Origin: Salmonirosea aquatica
Lineage (GTDB): Bacteria > Bacteroidota > Bacteroidia > Cytophagales > Spirosomataceae
DNA: 64,000 nt
Assembly (NCBI RefSeq): GCF_009296315.1
Contig: NZ_WHLY01000002.1
Coordinates: 1,550,001-1,614,000 of the forward strand
Reading direction: 5' to 3'
Shown here: piece after piece, positions 53,932 through 62,991 of the stretch
Layout: every line of letters starts with the position of its first letter
Numbering within the stretch: position 1 is the stretch's first letter
Translations under genes and position numbers: made by a program
Notes under the pieces: model-generated
The model's input: only the letters and a program-made list of their open reading frames with translations
Told to the model about the DNA's origin: nothing
Databases searched by the model: none

Positions 53932-56900
53932 ATGAAAAAAATTGTACAGGTATGTTTCACGGCATGGCTCCTGGTGGGGCTGCACGTGGCCATGGCCCAG
54001 CAAACGCAGGTGAGCGGTACGGTGACCTCCGAAAAAGACGGTTCGTCGGTACCAGGCGTGAGCGTGGCCGTGAAAGGCAGTACTCAGGGTACCCTGACCG
54101 ACGAAAACGGAACGTATAGCCTCCGGGTAAATGGTGCCAACACTACGCTGGTTTTCAGTTCCATTGGCTTTGTTACCAAAGAAGTGGCCGTGGGCAACCG
54201 TAGTACGGTCAACGTGGCGCTGTCCGAAGATACCAAGACGCTCAATGAGGTGGTGGTGACGGCACTGGGCATCAGCCGTGAGAAGAAGGCGCTCGGCTAC
54301 GCCACCCAACAGGTAGACAGTGACGAACTGATGCAGAACCGGCAGACGAACCTGGTCAATGCCTTGCAGGGAAAAGTAGCCGGCGTAACCATCAACAGTA
54401 CAGGTGGCGCGCCCGGCCAGGGCGCGCGCATCCTGATCCGGGGCATCAACTCCATCGATGTCAACCGCGACAATCAGCCGCTGTTCGTGATCGATGGCAT
54501 CCTGATGGATAACAGTACCTCCACGCAGGGGCAGAGCGCCGAACTACGGGGGATGTCTAACCGGGCGGCGGATATCAACCCCGACGACATCGAAACCATT
54601 AACATTCTGAAAGGGGGCGCGGCCACAGCGCTGTACGGCCTTCGTGGGGCCAACGGCGTAGTGGTTATCACGACCAAGTCGGGCAGATCGGGCGCTTTGC
54701 GGGCCAATTTCAGCAGTACCTATGGCACCGAAACGGTCAACAAGTTTCCCGAGGTGCAGGATAAATACACCATCGGCTACGGCGGTGTTTATAATCCCCA
54801 GGACTTTTTTCCATCGTGGGGACCTACCGTGGAAGAAGCCAAGAAAATTGACCCTACCCATCCCGACAAGCTCTACAATCACTTCAAAGATGCCTACCAG
54901 CGGGGCCAGCAATTTCAGAACAACCTGTCGTTTTCGGGGGGTACCGACAAAATCACTTTTTTGTCGTCACTGTCGCACCTGCACCATGAGGGGGTTATTC
55001 CTTTCACAAATTTTGATAAATTCTCGGCCCGCCTAAACGCCCAGGTGAAATTCAGTGAGAAGTTCACAACCAGTACCAACCTCAACTTCATCAACTCAGG
55101 CGGCGATCGCTACAACGCCGACCGATTCAGCGAGAGCCTGAGCTACTGGTCGCCGCGCTACGACGTGACGGATTACATCAAGCCCGATGGTACCATGAAC
55201 ACCTATGGCAACAACAATCCTATTTATGGTGCCTACACCAACAAACTGCGCGACAATGTGAACCGTCTGATTGGGGGAGTCAATTTCAACTATACGCCCT
55301 TCGCGTGGCTGTCGCTCAACTACCGGGCGGGTCTGGACACCTACTCCGACAACCGCCTGCGCACGGCGCCGGGGCCCCGGGGCTTTGCGGATGAGTACGT
55401 CTACGAGGACAACGACTTAGGCTTTGTGTACCAGTACAATACCCAGTTCCGGTCCATTACCTCCACATTCACGGCCAGCGGCACCGCCCAGCTCGGCGAG
55501 AACCTGAAAGGTACTCTGCGCCTGGGCCATGACCTGTACGACCGCCGCAGCCGGAGCTTTGGGGCCGAAGGCAATGAGCTTACGGTATATAACTATTTCG
55601 ATCTGCGGAATGCCAAGACCATCACCCCTACGCAAAGCGCCGAAGACTACCGTCTGATGGGGATTTTCGGAGAATTGACCCTCGATTATAAAGACTACCT
55701 CTACCTGACCCTGACCGGCCGGAACGACATCACCTCGTCGCTATTGGCACCCAACAATTCATTTTTCTATCCTTCGGCTAGTTTGGGGTATGTATTCTCG
55801 CAGCATCTGGCGCTTCCTACCTACATGAGCCTGGGTAAAGTCAGGGCTTCTTACGCGAAAATTGGTAAAGACGCCCTACCCTATTCTACTACTACGGGCT
55901 ATGCTTCCTACACCAATCTGCCTACCGGCCTTACGGGTTTCTCACGGGGTTCGCTGCTGGGTGACCCTACTCTGCGGCCCGAATTTACGGAAACCTACGA
56001 AGCGGGCCTGGAACTGGGCTTTTTCGGCAGCCGACTGGGACTTGATTTCACCTATTATCATTCGCTGAGCAAAGACCAGATCATCAACGTGAACGTATCA
56101 TCGGCTACCGGTTATGTGCGGGCTGCCATCAACTCGGGTACCATGCGCAACCAGGGAGTCGAACTAGTGCTGAAAGGTACCCCCGTCCAGAAGACCAACT
56201 TCTCCTGGAACGCTAGTCTGAACTTCTCGGCCAACCGCAACCGTGTGATCAGCATCCGCGAAGGACTGACCGAAATCGCTTACGCTTCCCAGTATGGCTA
56301 TTCGGGTTCGACGGTGAGCATGAAACTGATTCCGGGCGAAGCCTACGGTAATCTGTACGGTACCAGCTACCAGCGGTACTACGAAAATGGCACGGCCGAA
56401 GATCCGATGACCATCGACAAGAGCCGTCCGATCGTCATTGGCTCCAATGGCTTTCCGGTTCGTAACTCGGCCCAAAAACTTATCGGCAATTCATTACCCG
56501 ACTGGATTGGAGGTCTCAACAACAGCTTCAGGTACCACGATTTGAGTCTATCTGTTTTGTTCGATGCGCAGGTAGGTCAGGATCGCTACAATCAGTTAAG
56601 CAATTTTTTCTCTGCCTTCGGGATTGCCAAATACACCGAAGACCGCAATGAAACCAAAGTCTTTGAGGGCGTGCTGGCCGACGGTACCCCCAATACCAAA
56701 GCGGTATTCCTGGGTCAGGGCGTGGGTCCGGATGGCGTAGACTACGGCAACGGCTACTACCGCAATGTGCACCGGGGTATCTCCGAAAACTTCATCGAAG
56801 ATGCTTCATGGGTACGGCTGCGTTCGGTACGCCTGGCTTATAACTTACCTACCTCTTTGCTGGAAAAGAGTCTGTTTCGTTCCATCCAGTTGAGTGTAAC

Positions 56901-57048
56901 GGGTAACAACCTGTGGCTGGCCACCAAGTATTCGGGTTATGACCCCGAAACCAGCTCCAACAACAGCGGTAGCAATGTCAATGGGTTCAGCGGCTTTACC
57001 TACCCCGCCGTGCGGAGTTTCCTCTTTACGCTGAATGTAGGATTCTAA
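53932..57048 (+). CDS. SusC/RagA family TonB-dependent outer-membrane transporter (second)
   Basis: The 1038-residue protein has a signal peptide, a carboxypeptidase-regulatory-like domain (VSGTVTSEKDGSSVPGVSVAVKG), the TonB box region EVVVTALGISREKKALGYA, a plug with ARILIRGINSI and a C-terminal barrel. It lacks an STN domain, unlike the first SusC, so it probably does not signal through a sigma/anti-sigma pair. It is paired with the SusD-like lipoprotein 58 bases downstream. The imported ligand is unknown. Confidence 0.95.
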   Translation: MKKIVQVCFTAWLLVGLHVAMAQQTQVSGTVTSEKDGSSVPGVSVAVKGSTQGTLTDENGTYSLRVNGANTTLVFSSIGFVTKEVAVGNRSTVNVALSEDTKTLNEVVVTALGISREKKALGYATQQVDSDELMQNRQTNLVNALQGKVAGVTINSTGGAPGQGARILIRGINSIDVNRDNQPLFVIDGILMDNSTSTQGQSAELRGMSNRAADINPDDIETINILKGGAATALYGLRGANGVVVITTKSGRSGALRANFSSTYGTETVNKFPEVQDKYTIGYGGVYNPQDFFPSWGPTVEEAKKIDPTHPDKLYNHFKDAYQRGQQFQNNLSFSGGTDKITFLSSLSHLHHEGVIPFTNFDKFSARLNAQVKFSEKFTTSTNLNFINSGGDRYNADRFSESLSYWSPRYDVTDYIKPDGTMNTYGNNNPIYGAYTNKLRDNVNRLIGGVNFNYTPFAWLSLNYRAGLDTYSDNRLRTAPGPRGFADEYVYEDNDLGFVYQYNTQFRSITSTFTASGTAQLGENLKGTLRLGHDLYDRRSRSFGAEGNELTVYNYFDLRNAKTITPTQSAEDYRLMGIFGELTLDYKDYLYLTLTGRNDITSSLLAPNNSFFYPSASLGYVFSQHLALPTYMSLGKVRASYAKIGKDALPYSTTTGYASYTNLPTGLTGFSRGSLLGDPTLRPEFTETYEAGLELGFFGSRLGLDFTYYHSLSKDQIINVNVSSATGYVRAAINSGTMRNQGVELVLKGTPVQKTNFSWNASLNFSANRNRVISIREGLTEIAYASQYGYSGSTVSMKLIPGEAYGNLYGTSYQRYYENGTAEDPMTIDKSRPIVIGSNGFPVRNSAQKLIGNSLPDWIGGLNNSFRYHDLSLSVLFDAQVGQDRYNQLSNFFSAFGIAKYTEDRNETKVFEGVLADGTPNTKAVFLGQGVGPDGVDYGNGYYRNVHRGISENFIEDASWVRLRSVRLAYNLPTSLLEKSLFRSIQLSVTGNNLWLATKYSGYDPETSSNNSGSNVNGFSGFTYPAVRSFLFTLNVGF

Positions 57049-57058
57049 AATGCGGATG

Positions 57059-57082
57059 GCTGTTAGCTAATGGCCCTTGGCT
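57059..57082. repeat. Short intergenic repeat, type GCT..TAGC.AATGGC..TTGGCT (copy 1)
   Basis: This 24-base stretch between susC and susD matches 62961-62984 at 19 of 24 positions (my hand alignment). Both copies lie between co-directional genes. The pattern looks like degenerate repeats of GCTAATGG-type heptamers. Confidence 0.5.
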
Positions 57083-57106
57083 CATACAATTATAAAAATA
57101 CTTCCA

Positions 57107-58525
57107 ATGAAAAATATCATAAAACACACCTTCGTGACTTTGGCTCTGCTCGGCACCTTCGGACTGAACGGCTGCAAGGATTACTTCGATCTGAACGAGA
57201 ATCCGAACCTGATCTCGAATCCGCCGTTGAATTCGCTGCTGTCGACTACCACGCAGAAAACCGCCCTCAACTCGCAGCGGATGGCCAATATTACTTCCTA
57301 CTTCGTGCAATATCTGGCCAATCCGGGTTCAGGGGGCTCTACCGACACCTACCAGGAAACCGACTATACCAGTACCTGGGACGCGATTTACTACGCCATG
57401 GCCGACCTGACGGATATGAAGAGACTGGCACAGGAACAAGAGTCGTCGGAATATGTCGGTGTAGCCGATGTACTGCTTTCGTATCATCTCAATCTCATCG
57501 CCGATTCATTCGGCAGCGGACCGTTCAGCCAGGCTTTCACGGGTGAGCCCCTTACGCCGGCCTACGATTCGCAGGAAGAAATGTACACCACCGCCCTGAC
57601 GTTGCTCAACGATGGTATCACCGAACTTTCCAAAACGGATTCCAAAATCAAGCTCAGTGCTTCTGACGACCTGATCCACGGAGGCAAAACAGCCAACTGG
57701 ATCAAGACCGCTTATGCCCTGAAAGCCCGGATGCTCAACAAAGTCTCCAAGCAAAGCACCTACAACGCAGCGTCTGTCCTGGAAGCCGTGGATAAGTCGT
57801 ACACATCCAATGCTGACGACGCCCAGATGAGCACCTTTCTCCTACGCAACCCGTGGGCGCAGGTAGCCCGCGATAATGCCGCTCTGGTGCTGGACGGCTG
57901 GCTGTCGACCCAGCTGGTAAATCAGCTGAATGGCACCACCTATGGGCTGTTCGATCCCCGAATCGAGAAAATCACCGACAAGACCGTGAACGGGGTTTAC
58001 AAAGGTACCGTGAACGGACAGGGCAACGTGGGCGGCAACAATACCGTAAAGGACGAAAGCTACATTTCACTCAATTCGCCCCTCACCGGCGACAACTCGC
58101 CGCTTCTAATTGTCACTTACGCCGAAGTAAAGATGATCGAGGCCGAAGCCGCCCTGCGGGCCGGTAATCGCGAACGAGCTTATGCCGCCTATCTGGAAGG
58201 CATCAAAGCCAACATGGATAAGTTGGGCGTGGCCGCTGCTGCCCGGGATACCTACATCAATGATCCGAGCGTGTCAGTCGGAGCAGCGAACCTGACCCTG
58301 GCGCTGATTTTCAAAGAGAAATACGTCATCACCTACCTCAACCCCGAAGCCTGGAACGACGCCCGCCGTTTCAATTACCAGTACAAGGGTTTCACGCTAC
58401 CCGTCAATGCGGCGCTACCTACCTTCATCCGCCGGGTGGCGTACCCAAGCGTCGAAATTTCCGAGAACGGCGTAAATGTACCCTCCATTGGGCCGCTTTC
58501 CGAACCTTTGTTTTGGGATAAGTAG
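57107..58525 (+). CDS. SusD/RagB-family outer-membrane lipoprotein (SusD-like_2 type)
   Basis: The 472-residue protein has a lipobox (GLNGC) and a helical SusD body. Its opening (CKDYFDLNENPNLISNPPLNSLL) and internal features (AYALKARMLNKVSK, NPEAWNDARRF) fit the SusD-like_2 subgroup found in Cytophagales and Flavobacteria. It would bind ligand at the cell surface with the SusC transporter encoded upstream. The ATG at 57107 is preferred over a TTG at 57077, which lies beside the intergenic repeat. Confidence 0.92.
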   Translation: MKNIIKHTFVTLALLGTFGLNGCKDYFDLNENPNLISNPPLNSLLSTTTQKTALNSQRMANITSYFVQYLANPGSGGSTDTYQETDYTSTWDAIYYAMADLTDMKRLAQEQESSEYVGVADVLLSYHLNLIADSFGSGPFSQAFTGEPLTPAYDSQEEMYTTALTLLNDGITELSKTDSKIKLSASDDLIHGGKTANWIKTAYALKARMLNKVSKQSTYNAASVLEAVDKSYTSNADDAQMSTFLLRNPWAQVARDNAALVLDGWLSTQLVNQLNGTTYGLFDPRIEKITDKTVNGVYKGTVNGQGNVGGNNTVKDESYISLNSPLTGDNSPLLIVTYAEVKMIEAEAALRAGNRERAYAAYLEGIKANMDKLGVAAAARDTYINDPSVSVGAANLTLALIFKEKYVITYLNPEAWNDARRFNYQYKGFTLPVNAALPTFIRRVAYPSVEISENGVNVPSIGPLSEPLFWDK

Positions 58526-58528
58526 GCA

Positions 58529-58557
58529 GTTGACAGTGGACGATTGACAGTTAAAAG
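58529..58557. repeat. Short intergenic repeat, type GTTGACAGTGGA (copy 2)
   Basis: GTTGACAGTGGA at 58529-58540 is identical to 32782-32793 and is followed by a diverged unit ATTGACAGTTAAAAGT. It sits between the susD stop and its terminator. Confidence 0.5.
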
Positions 58558-58594
58558 TGGTTTTTCCATAGATTGCTGTTACATATTGTTTTTG

Positions 58595-58650
58595 AGAAAA
58601 GCCTCTGATCGGAAGAAATCCATTAGATTTTCCTGATCGGAGGCTTTTCT
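58595..58650 (+). terminator. Terminator after the second susC-susD pair
   Basis: AGAAAAGCCTC pairs with GAGGCTTTTCT over 11 bases, and the stem continues inward through a GATC pairing and GGAA/TTCC with one bulge. It stands 70 bases after the susD stop. Confidence 0.75.
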
Positions 58651-58709
58651 TATCTCTCCTAATCGCACGGGCCGCTCCGGCGTACCGGACCCCGACAAAT
58701 CTCATTTCT

Positions 58710-59225
58710 ATGAACATGATTCTGAAAATCTTCCTAGCCCTCGCTGCTTTACTGATCTTGGCTCAATTCATCCGTCCCGACCGGAATGAGTCAGACGACC
58801 GTACCTACGACATTTCTACCAAATACACCGTACCCGATGACGTCAACCATGTGCTACAGGTAGCCTGTAACGACTGCCATACCAACAAAACCGTGTACCC
58901 CTGGTACTATAACGTACAACCTGTGGCGTGGTGGCTCGACAACCACATTACCGATGGCAAGCGCCACCTGAACTTTTCGGAGTTCACTAAGCGCCCCATT
59001 GCCGTGCAGAACCATAAGCTGGAAGAGATTGTGGAAATGGTAGAAGAAAAAGAAATGCCTATTAAGGACTATACCTACCTGGGTATGCACCCCGACGCCA
59101 ACCTGACGGATGCTCAGCGTGAACTGATTATAAACTGGGCAAAGGAACAAATGGCCATGCTAAAAGCAACCTACCCGGCCGATAGCCTGAAAATGAAACC
59201 CCGCCAACCCGCTCCGGCATCGTAA
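58710..59225 (+). CDS. Haem-binding domain protein
   Basis: A 171-residue protein with an N-terminal membrane anchor and the pattern of the haem-binding domain family (Haem_bd): VACNDCHTNKTVYPWYYNVQPVAWW, a CxxCH haem site at residues 53-57, later FSEFTKRP and MHPDANLTDAQRELIINWAKEQ. It probably carries one c-type haem on the periplasmic face and takes part in electron transfer or haem handling. It is separated by a terminator from the Sus pair and lies before a dienelactone hydrolase gene. Confidence 0.87.
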   Translation: MNMILKIFLALAALLILAQFIRPDRNESDDRTYDISTKYTVPDDVNHVLQVACNDCHTNKTVYPWYYNVQPVAWWLDNHITDGKRHLNFSEFTKRPIAVQNHKLEEIVEMVEEKEMPIKDYTYLGMHPDANLTDAQRELIINWAKEQMAMLKATYPADSLKMKPRQPAPAS

Positions 59226-59310
59226 AAAAGATAGGGGTCAAAACAAACAAATTGTCCGGAAAAAGGCTTATTCACTGTCACAAACCAGGCAACTTTAACT
59301 GTTCAGAATT

Positions 59311-60201
59311 ATGACCAAATTTCTCGTTTCTTTTCATCTGATGCTGGCCGGTCTATTCGGCCTGTACCTGGGGCAGCCTCAATCGGAAGGTACCCCTGCA
59401 ACCATTCCGGTCTGTCATACGGTAGCCGCCGTTGATTTCACTTTTCCCCAGGAAGGCATGAAGCAGTTCGCGCTCGATCCGGCCTTTCAGGCTTTGCACC
59501 CGTCGCCCCTCCCGCTCAACTATGACGGCATGGGCAAGGAAATTACCTTCAAAACACCCGATGGCAAAGACGCGAGCGGGTACCTGATCAAAGCCAAAAA
59601 GAACAGCGACAAATGGCTGTTCGTCTATCAGGAATGGTGGGGTTTGAACGACCACATCCGCCGTCAATCCGATACTTTTTACAAAGATTTAGGCGAAACC
59701 GTCAACGTGCTGGCGCTGGATATGTACGACGGCAAATCGACCGACAATCCGCAGGAAGCGGGCAAACTGATGATGGGTACCCAGGAAGACCGCCTGGTAA
59801 ATATTGTCAAAGGGGGTTTCGACTACGCCGGGCCTAAGGCACAGGTAGCCAATGTAGGCTGGTGCTTCGGCGGCGGCTGGTCGCTGCGGTCGGGCCTCAT
59901 CGGCGGCGACCAAACGATTGGTACCGTGATGTACTACGGCATGCCCGTGCAGGATGTAGAACAACTCAAAAAGCTGGATGGCGATGTCCTGGGCCTCTTC
60001 GCGACCGAAGAGCGGATTTCCAAGGAAGTCATCGAGCAATTCGACGCCAACATGAAGAAGGCGGGCAAAACGTTGACCTATAAGATTTTTCCCGGTGTAC
60101 ACGGTTTCGCCAATCCCAGCAACCCCAAGTACGACGAAGCCAACGCCAAGGTAGCCTACGGCATGGCACTGGGGTACCTTAAGAAGAAGTTCAAAGTGTA
60201 G
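59311..60201 (+). CDS. Secreted dienelactone hydrolase family protein
   Basis: The 296-residue protein has an N-terminal signal region and the dienelactone hydrolase fold: YQEWWGLNDHIRRQSD, nucleophile elbow GWCFGGGWS with the typical Cys, and the His in PGVHGFANPSNP. Members open lactone rings or act as esterases; a periplasmic copy in Bacteroidota has no known substrate. It forms its own unit, with a terminator 22 bases after its stop. Confidence 0.9.
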   Translation: MTKFLVSFHLMLAGLFGLYLGQPQSEGTPATIPVCHTVAAVDFTFPQEGMKQFALDPAFQALHPSPLPLNYDGMGKEITFKTPDGKDASGYLIKAKKNSDKWLFVYQEWWGLNDHIRRQSDTFYKDLGETVNVLALDMYDGKSTDNPQEAGKLMMGTQEDRLVNIVKGGFDYAGPKAQVANVGWCFGGGWSLRSGLIGGDQTIGTVMYYGMPVQDVEQLKKLDGDVLGLFATEERISKEVIEQFDANMKKAGKTLTYKIFPGVHGFANPSNPKYDEANAKVAYGMALGYLKKKFKV

Positions 60202-60222
60202 AAAGAAGGTACTTTCGCTATC

Positions 60223-60263
60223 AAAAGGGATCATCATCAGCACGAGCTGGGATGATCCCTTTT
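60223..60263 (+). terminator. Intrinsic terminator after the dienelactone hydrolase gene
   Basis: AAAAGGGATCATC pairs perfectly over 13 bases with GATGATCCCTTTT across a 15-base loop, followed by more T. Confidence 0.85.
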
Positions 60264-60359
60264 TTCTTTGGAAGCAGCCACGCGCCGGTCAGCCGAAATT
60301 AAAATATTGAATGTGCTGGGTCGTTATTTGGTTTGAAGGTACCCTAACCTACATCTCCC

Positions 60360-60890
60360 ATGAAAAAACTGCTTGTATTTCTCTTTCTGCTGTCTAGCTG
60401 CAAGCAGGAAGCAATCGATCTAAGCTTGGGTGTAGTGAAAGGAAGCATCAATGGTATAACTTGGGATGGCAAGTCACAAATTCGCGCATACCTGGCTACT
60501 GAATCCTGTGGAGAGAAAAAAATAGGCATCAATCTTCAAATTTTTTCTAATCTTGGATTGGATAGGCTAGGCTTAGCTATTTTTGACATCTCCCCAACAG
60601 AAGGTACCGCCAGAATCTTCAAAAGAAAATATAATTCACAAAACTGTGAAGACGTAGAGGGCAGTTTGAGCCTATCAAATTATGATGTTTTCCTGGACCA
60701 GGTGTACGTGCTTGAAAAATCTACCTTCAACCATCAAATCACCATCAGCCGGGTGGATACTGTAGCCAACATCATGGAAGGAAATTTTCAAATCCTTTTT
60801 GGGGATAGCGAAAACAAGGAGAGGGTCTTACCCGACACGGTGCTGGTCAAGGCAGAGTTCAGGGTACCTATCACCCGGCTGGATTTGTGA
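60360..60890 (+). CDS. Lipoprotein of unknown function
   Basis: The 176-residue precursor has a lipobox (FLFLLSSC) and a beta-rich mature part that opens with VVKGSINGITWDGKSQ, a pattern seen in small Bacteroidota lipoproteins such as the DUF6252 group. Two internal cysteine sites (ESCGEKK and NSQNCEDVEG) may pair. I do not recognise a definite family. A -7-like element was not found in the 96 bases before it. Confidence 0.65.
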   Translation: MKKLLVFLFLLSSCKQEAIDLSLGVVKGSINGITWDGKSQIRAYLATESCGEKKIGINLQIFSNLGLDRLGLAIFDISPTEGTARIFKRKYNSQNCEDVEGSLSLSNYDVFLDQVYVLEKSTFNHQITISRVDTVANIMEGNFQILFGDSENKERVLPDTVLVKAEFRVPITRLDL

Positions 60891-60938
60891 AAAGAGTACA
60901 AATAGCCTATGGGGTACGTTTGTAACAATCAGGTAGAC

Positions 60939-60978
60939 AAAACAGCCTTCTCGGTTCTGATACCGGGAAGGCTGTTTT
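60939..60978. terminator. Bidirectional terminator between convergent genes
   Basis: AAAACAGCCTTCTCGGT pairs with ACCGGGAAGGCTGTTTT over 17 bases with one T-G wobble, across a 6-base loop. It lies between stops at 60890 (plus) and 60997 (minus). Confidence 0.85.
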
Positions 60979-60996
60979 CTATAAAAAACAATCCAA

Positions 60997-62943
60997 TTAT
61001 TTATCCAGCGAATTGATCCAGGCGGCAATTTTCAGCGCCTCATCGCGGGGTACCTGCGGCATAGCGGCCATCGGCGTGGTGTAGTCGGGCCAGTTTTCAG
61101 GTTTGGGGTGGTAGATCAAATCCACGATCTTCTCGTTACTATACTTCCGCTTCGCTACCTCCACATAAGGCGGACCCACAACGCGCTTGTCGGCGGCATG
61201 ACAGGCCAGGCAGGTGTTGCGTTGCAACAAAGGTTTGATTTCCTCGTAGGTAGGGGCACCCGCCAAAGCCGTGGCAGCAGCGGGTTGATTCTGCCCGTCG
61301 GGCGATACCAGATCCATCGTTGATTTCGTATCGGCCGAAGCCTTACGATCGCCGGTACGCGTCGTGGTCAGGTCGGAAACTTTCATTTTTTCGCCCATCG
61401 GAATATTGTTCAGCGTGTAGTACGCCGAAGGGTGCACCAGTGAGTAGTAGGTGTTGGCGGCCCGGATACCATCCAGATTCAGGTGATGGATGTAGTAGCG
61501 GCGCAGACCATCCAGCACGATACGCACGGTTTTACCATCTTCCGATACCTTTACGCCTTTGATGGGTACCTTTTCGGTGTTGGTGGGAGGGCTTCCGTAC
61601 ACGGCATGGTACTTGTAGATAAAGCTGCTGATTTCGTACGAATTCAGGTTCTCAGCCGACTTGCGATCCACGGGCATGGTAAAGTTCACCTCGAAACCAT
61701 CGGGCATCGCCTTCACAGAGTACATCTCAAACGGCATTTTTCCGTTCCACACCAGCCGCTGCAAGCCCTGATTGGCGTCGCCCGCCGAACCCCAACCGCG
61801 GTTGGTTTCACCCACGAACATGGAACCGTCCTTGGCGTAGGTCATGCGCAGTACCCCCGACTGGAAATTGCTCCGGAAGTCGAAAGCCGCGCCCTGGTAC
61901 TCGCCGTTCACTTTTTCCAGGAACAGGCGCATGATTTTGCTTTGGCCCTGATCACCCACAAACATTTGTCCGGCGAAGGGACCGAATTTCCCTTCCGTAT
62001 CGTCCACGACGATTTCCGAGGTAGAAATTCCGTGAATCCCGTAGGGTAGCCATACGGCGGGAAGTTTGACGGTTTCAGGGAATTTTTCCTTCAACTTATA
62101 TAGGAACATCGGATCTTTCTCGTCCGCTACATTTTCGGGCTTGATGTACCGTCCGTTTTTATCCTTCACCTGCCGATTGTCCATCACCGAGAAAAACTGT
62201 TTCTCAGATAGCTTGACGGGCGAATTAGGCAGACTCGACCAGCGAAGTCCGGCAGGGTGGCCCATAAAATCGCCCTTGTCAACCTTGAATATCCCGCCCG
62301 ATCCCATCCAGTCGCCCTGGTTGTCGGTGTAGAACAATTCGCCGTTCAGCATACTGATGCCGGCGGGCGAGCGTACTCCCGTGGCGTAGGGCTCGAACTT
62401 GCCATCGGGCGTGATGCGAAAAATCCAGCCCCGACCCGGTACGCGGCTTTCGCCGCGCCACCATTCTTCATCGCCGAAGGCCACGTTACCACTCACGAAA
62501 AAGCTGCCATCGGGCGCGATCTTGGGGCCAAACGAATACTCATGGTAGTGCCCCGACACCGGCCAGGAATATACGGTTTCGTACAGATCAGCCTTGCCAT
62601 CGCCGTCTTTGTCGACCAGCTTGGTCAATTCGCCACGCTGGGCGCAGTAGAGTGCGCCATCCTTCCAGGCCAGACCCAGAATCTCGTGCAAACCCGACGC
62701 GTACTTGTGAAAGTAGGGCGAGCGGCTCGTGGGATTGTCCATGATCCAGACTTCACCCCGGCGCGTGGACATGCCGATGGAGCCGTTGGGCAGCGTGGTA
62801 AGTCCGCCTACTTCCAGGATGATTCCCTCGGGAATGGGCGGCGTGAGGATTTTGTAATAATCTTCTTCCTTGGGCGACTCCTGGGCCAGCAACAGCGTAC
62901 AGGAAGCCAGGAATGCGAAGGTGGTTTTTAAGAATTGTTTCAT
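60997..62943 (-). CDS. Beta-propeller dehydrogenase-like protein with C-terminal cytochrome c
   Basis: The 648-residue protein has a signal peptide (LLLAQ), an N-terminal six-bladed propeller of the soluble glucose dehydrogenase/NHL kind (GLTTLPNGSIGMSTRRGEVW, VRSPAGISMLNGELFYTDNQGDW), a middle beta domain and a C-terminal class I cytochrome c from about residue 560 with CLACH and the Met ligand in PMAAMP. It would oxidise a sugar or alcohol in the periplasm and pass electrons through its haem. It follows a PA14-like gene on the same strand at 49 bases. Whether the propeller binds PQQ is not decided by the sequence. Confidence 0.85.
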   Translation of the reverse strand: MKQFLKTTFAFLASCTLLLAQESPKEEDYYKILTPPIPEGIILEVGGLTTLPNGSIGMSTRRGEVWIMDNPTSRSPYFHKYASGLHEILGLAWKDGALYCAQRGELTKLVDKDGDGKADLYETVYSWPVSGHYHEYSFGPKIAPDGSFFVSGNVAFGDEEWWRGESRVPGRGWIFRITPDGKFEPYATGVRSPAGISMLNGELFYTDNQGDWMGSGGIFKVDKGDFMGHPAGLRWSSLPNSPVKLSEKQFFSVMDNRQVKDKNGRYIKPENVADEKDPMFLYKLKEKFPETVKLPAVWLPYGIHGISTSEIVVDDTEGKFGPFAGQMFVGDQGQSKIMRLFLEKVNGEYQGAAFDFRSNFQSGVLRMTYAKDGSMFVGETNRGWGSAGDANQGLQRLVWNGKMPFEMYSVKAMPDGFEVNFTMPVDRKSAENLNSYEISSFIYKYHAVYGSPPTNTEKVPIKGVKVSEDGKTVRIVLDGLRRYYIHHLNLDGIRAANTYYSLVHPSAYYTLNNIPMGEKMKVSDLTTTRTGDRKASADTKSTMDLVSPDGQNQPAAATALAGAPTYEEIKPLLQRNTCLACHAADKRVVGPPYVEVAKRKYSNEKIVDLIYHPKPENWPDYTTPMAAMPQVPRDEALKIAAWINSLDK

Positions 62944-62960
62944 GGTAAAAAAAGCTAGCA

Positions 62961-62984
62961 GCTAGTAGCCAATGGCTATTGGCT
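62961..62984. repeat. Short intergenic repeat, type GCT..TAGC.AATGGC..TTGGCT (copy 2)
   Basis: Matches 57059-57082 at 19 of 24 positions. The right part is also an exact inverted repeat, AGCCAAT-GGCT-ATTGGCT (62967-62984). Confidence 0.5.
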
Positions 62985-62991
62985 TTATTGA

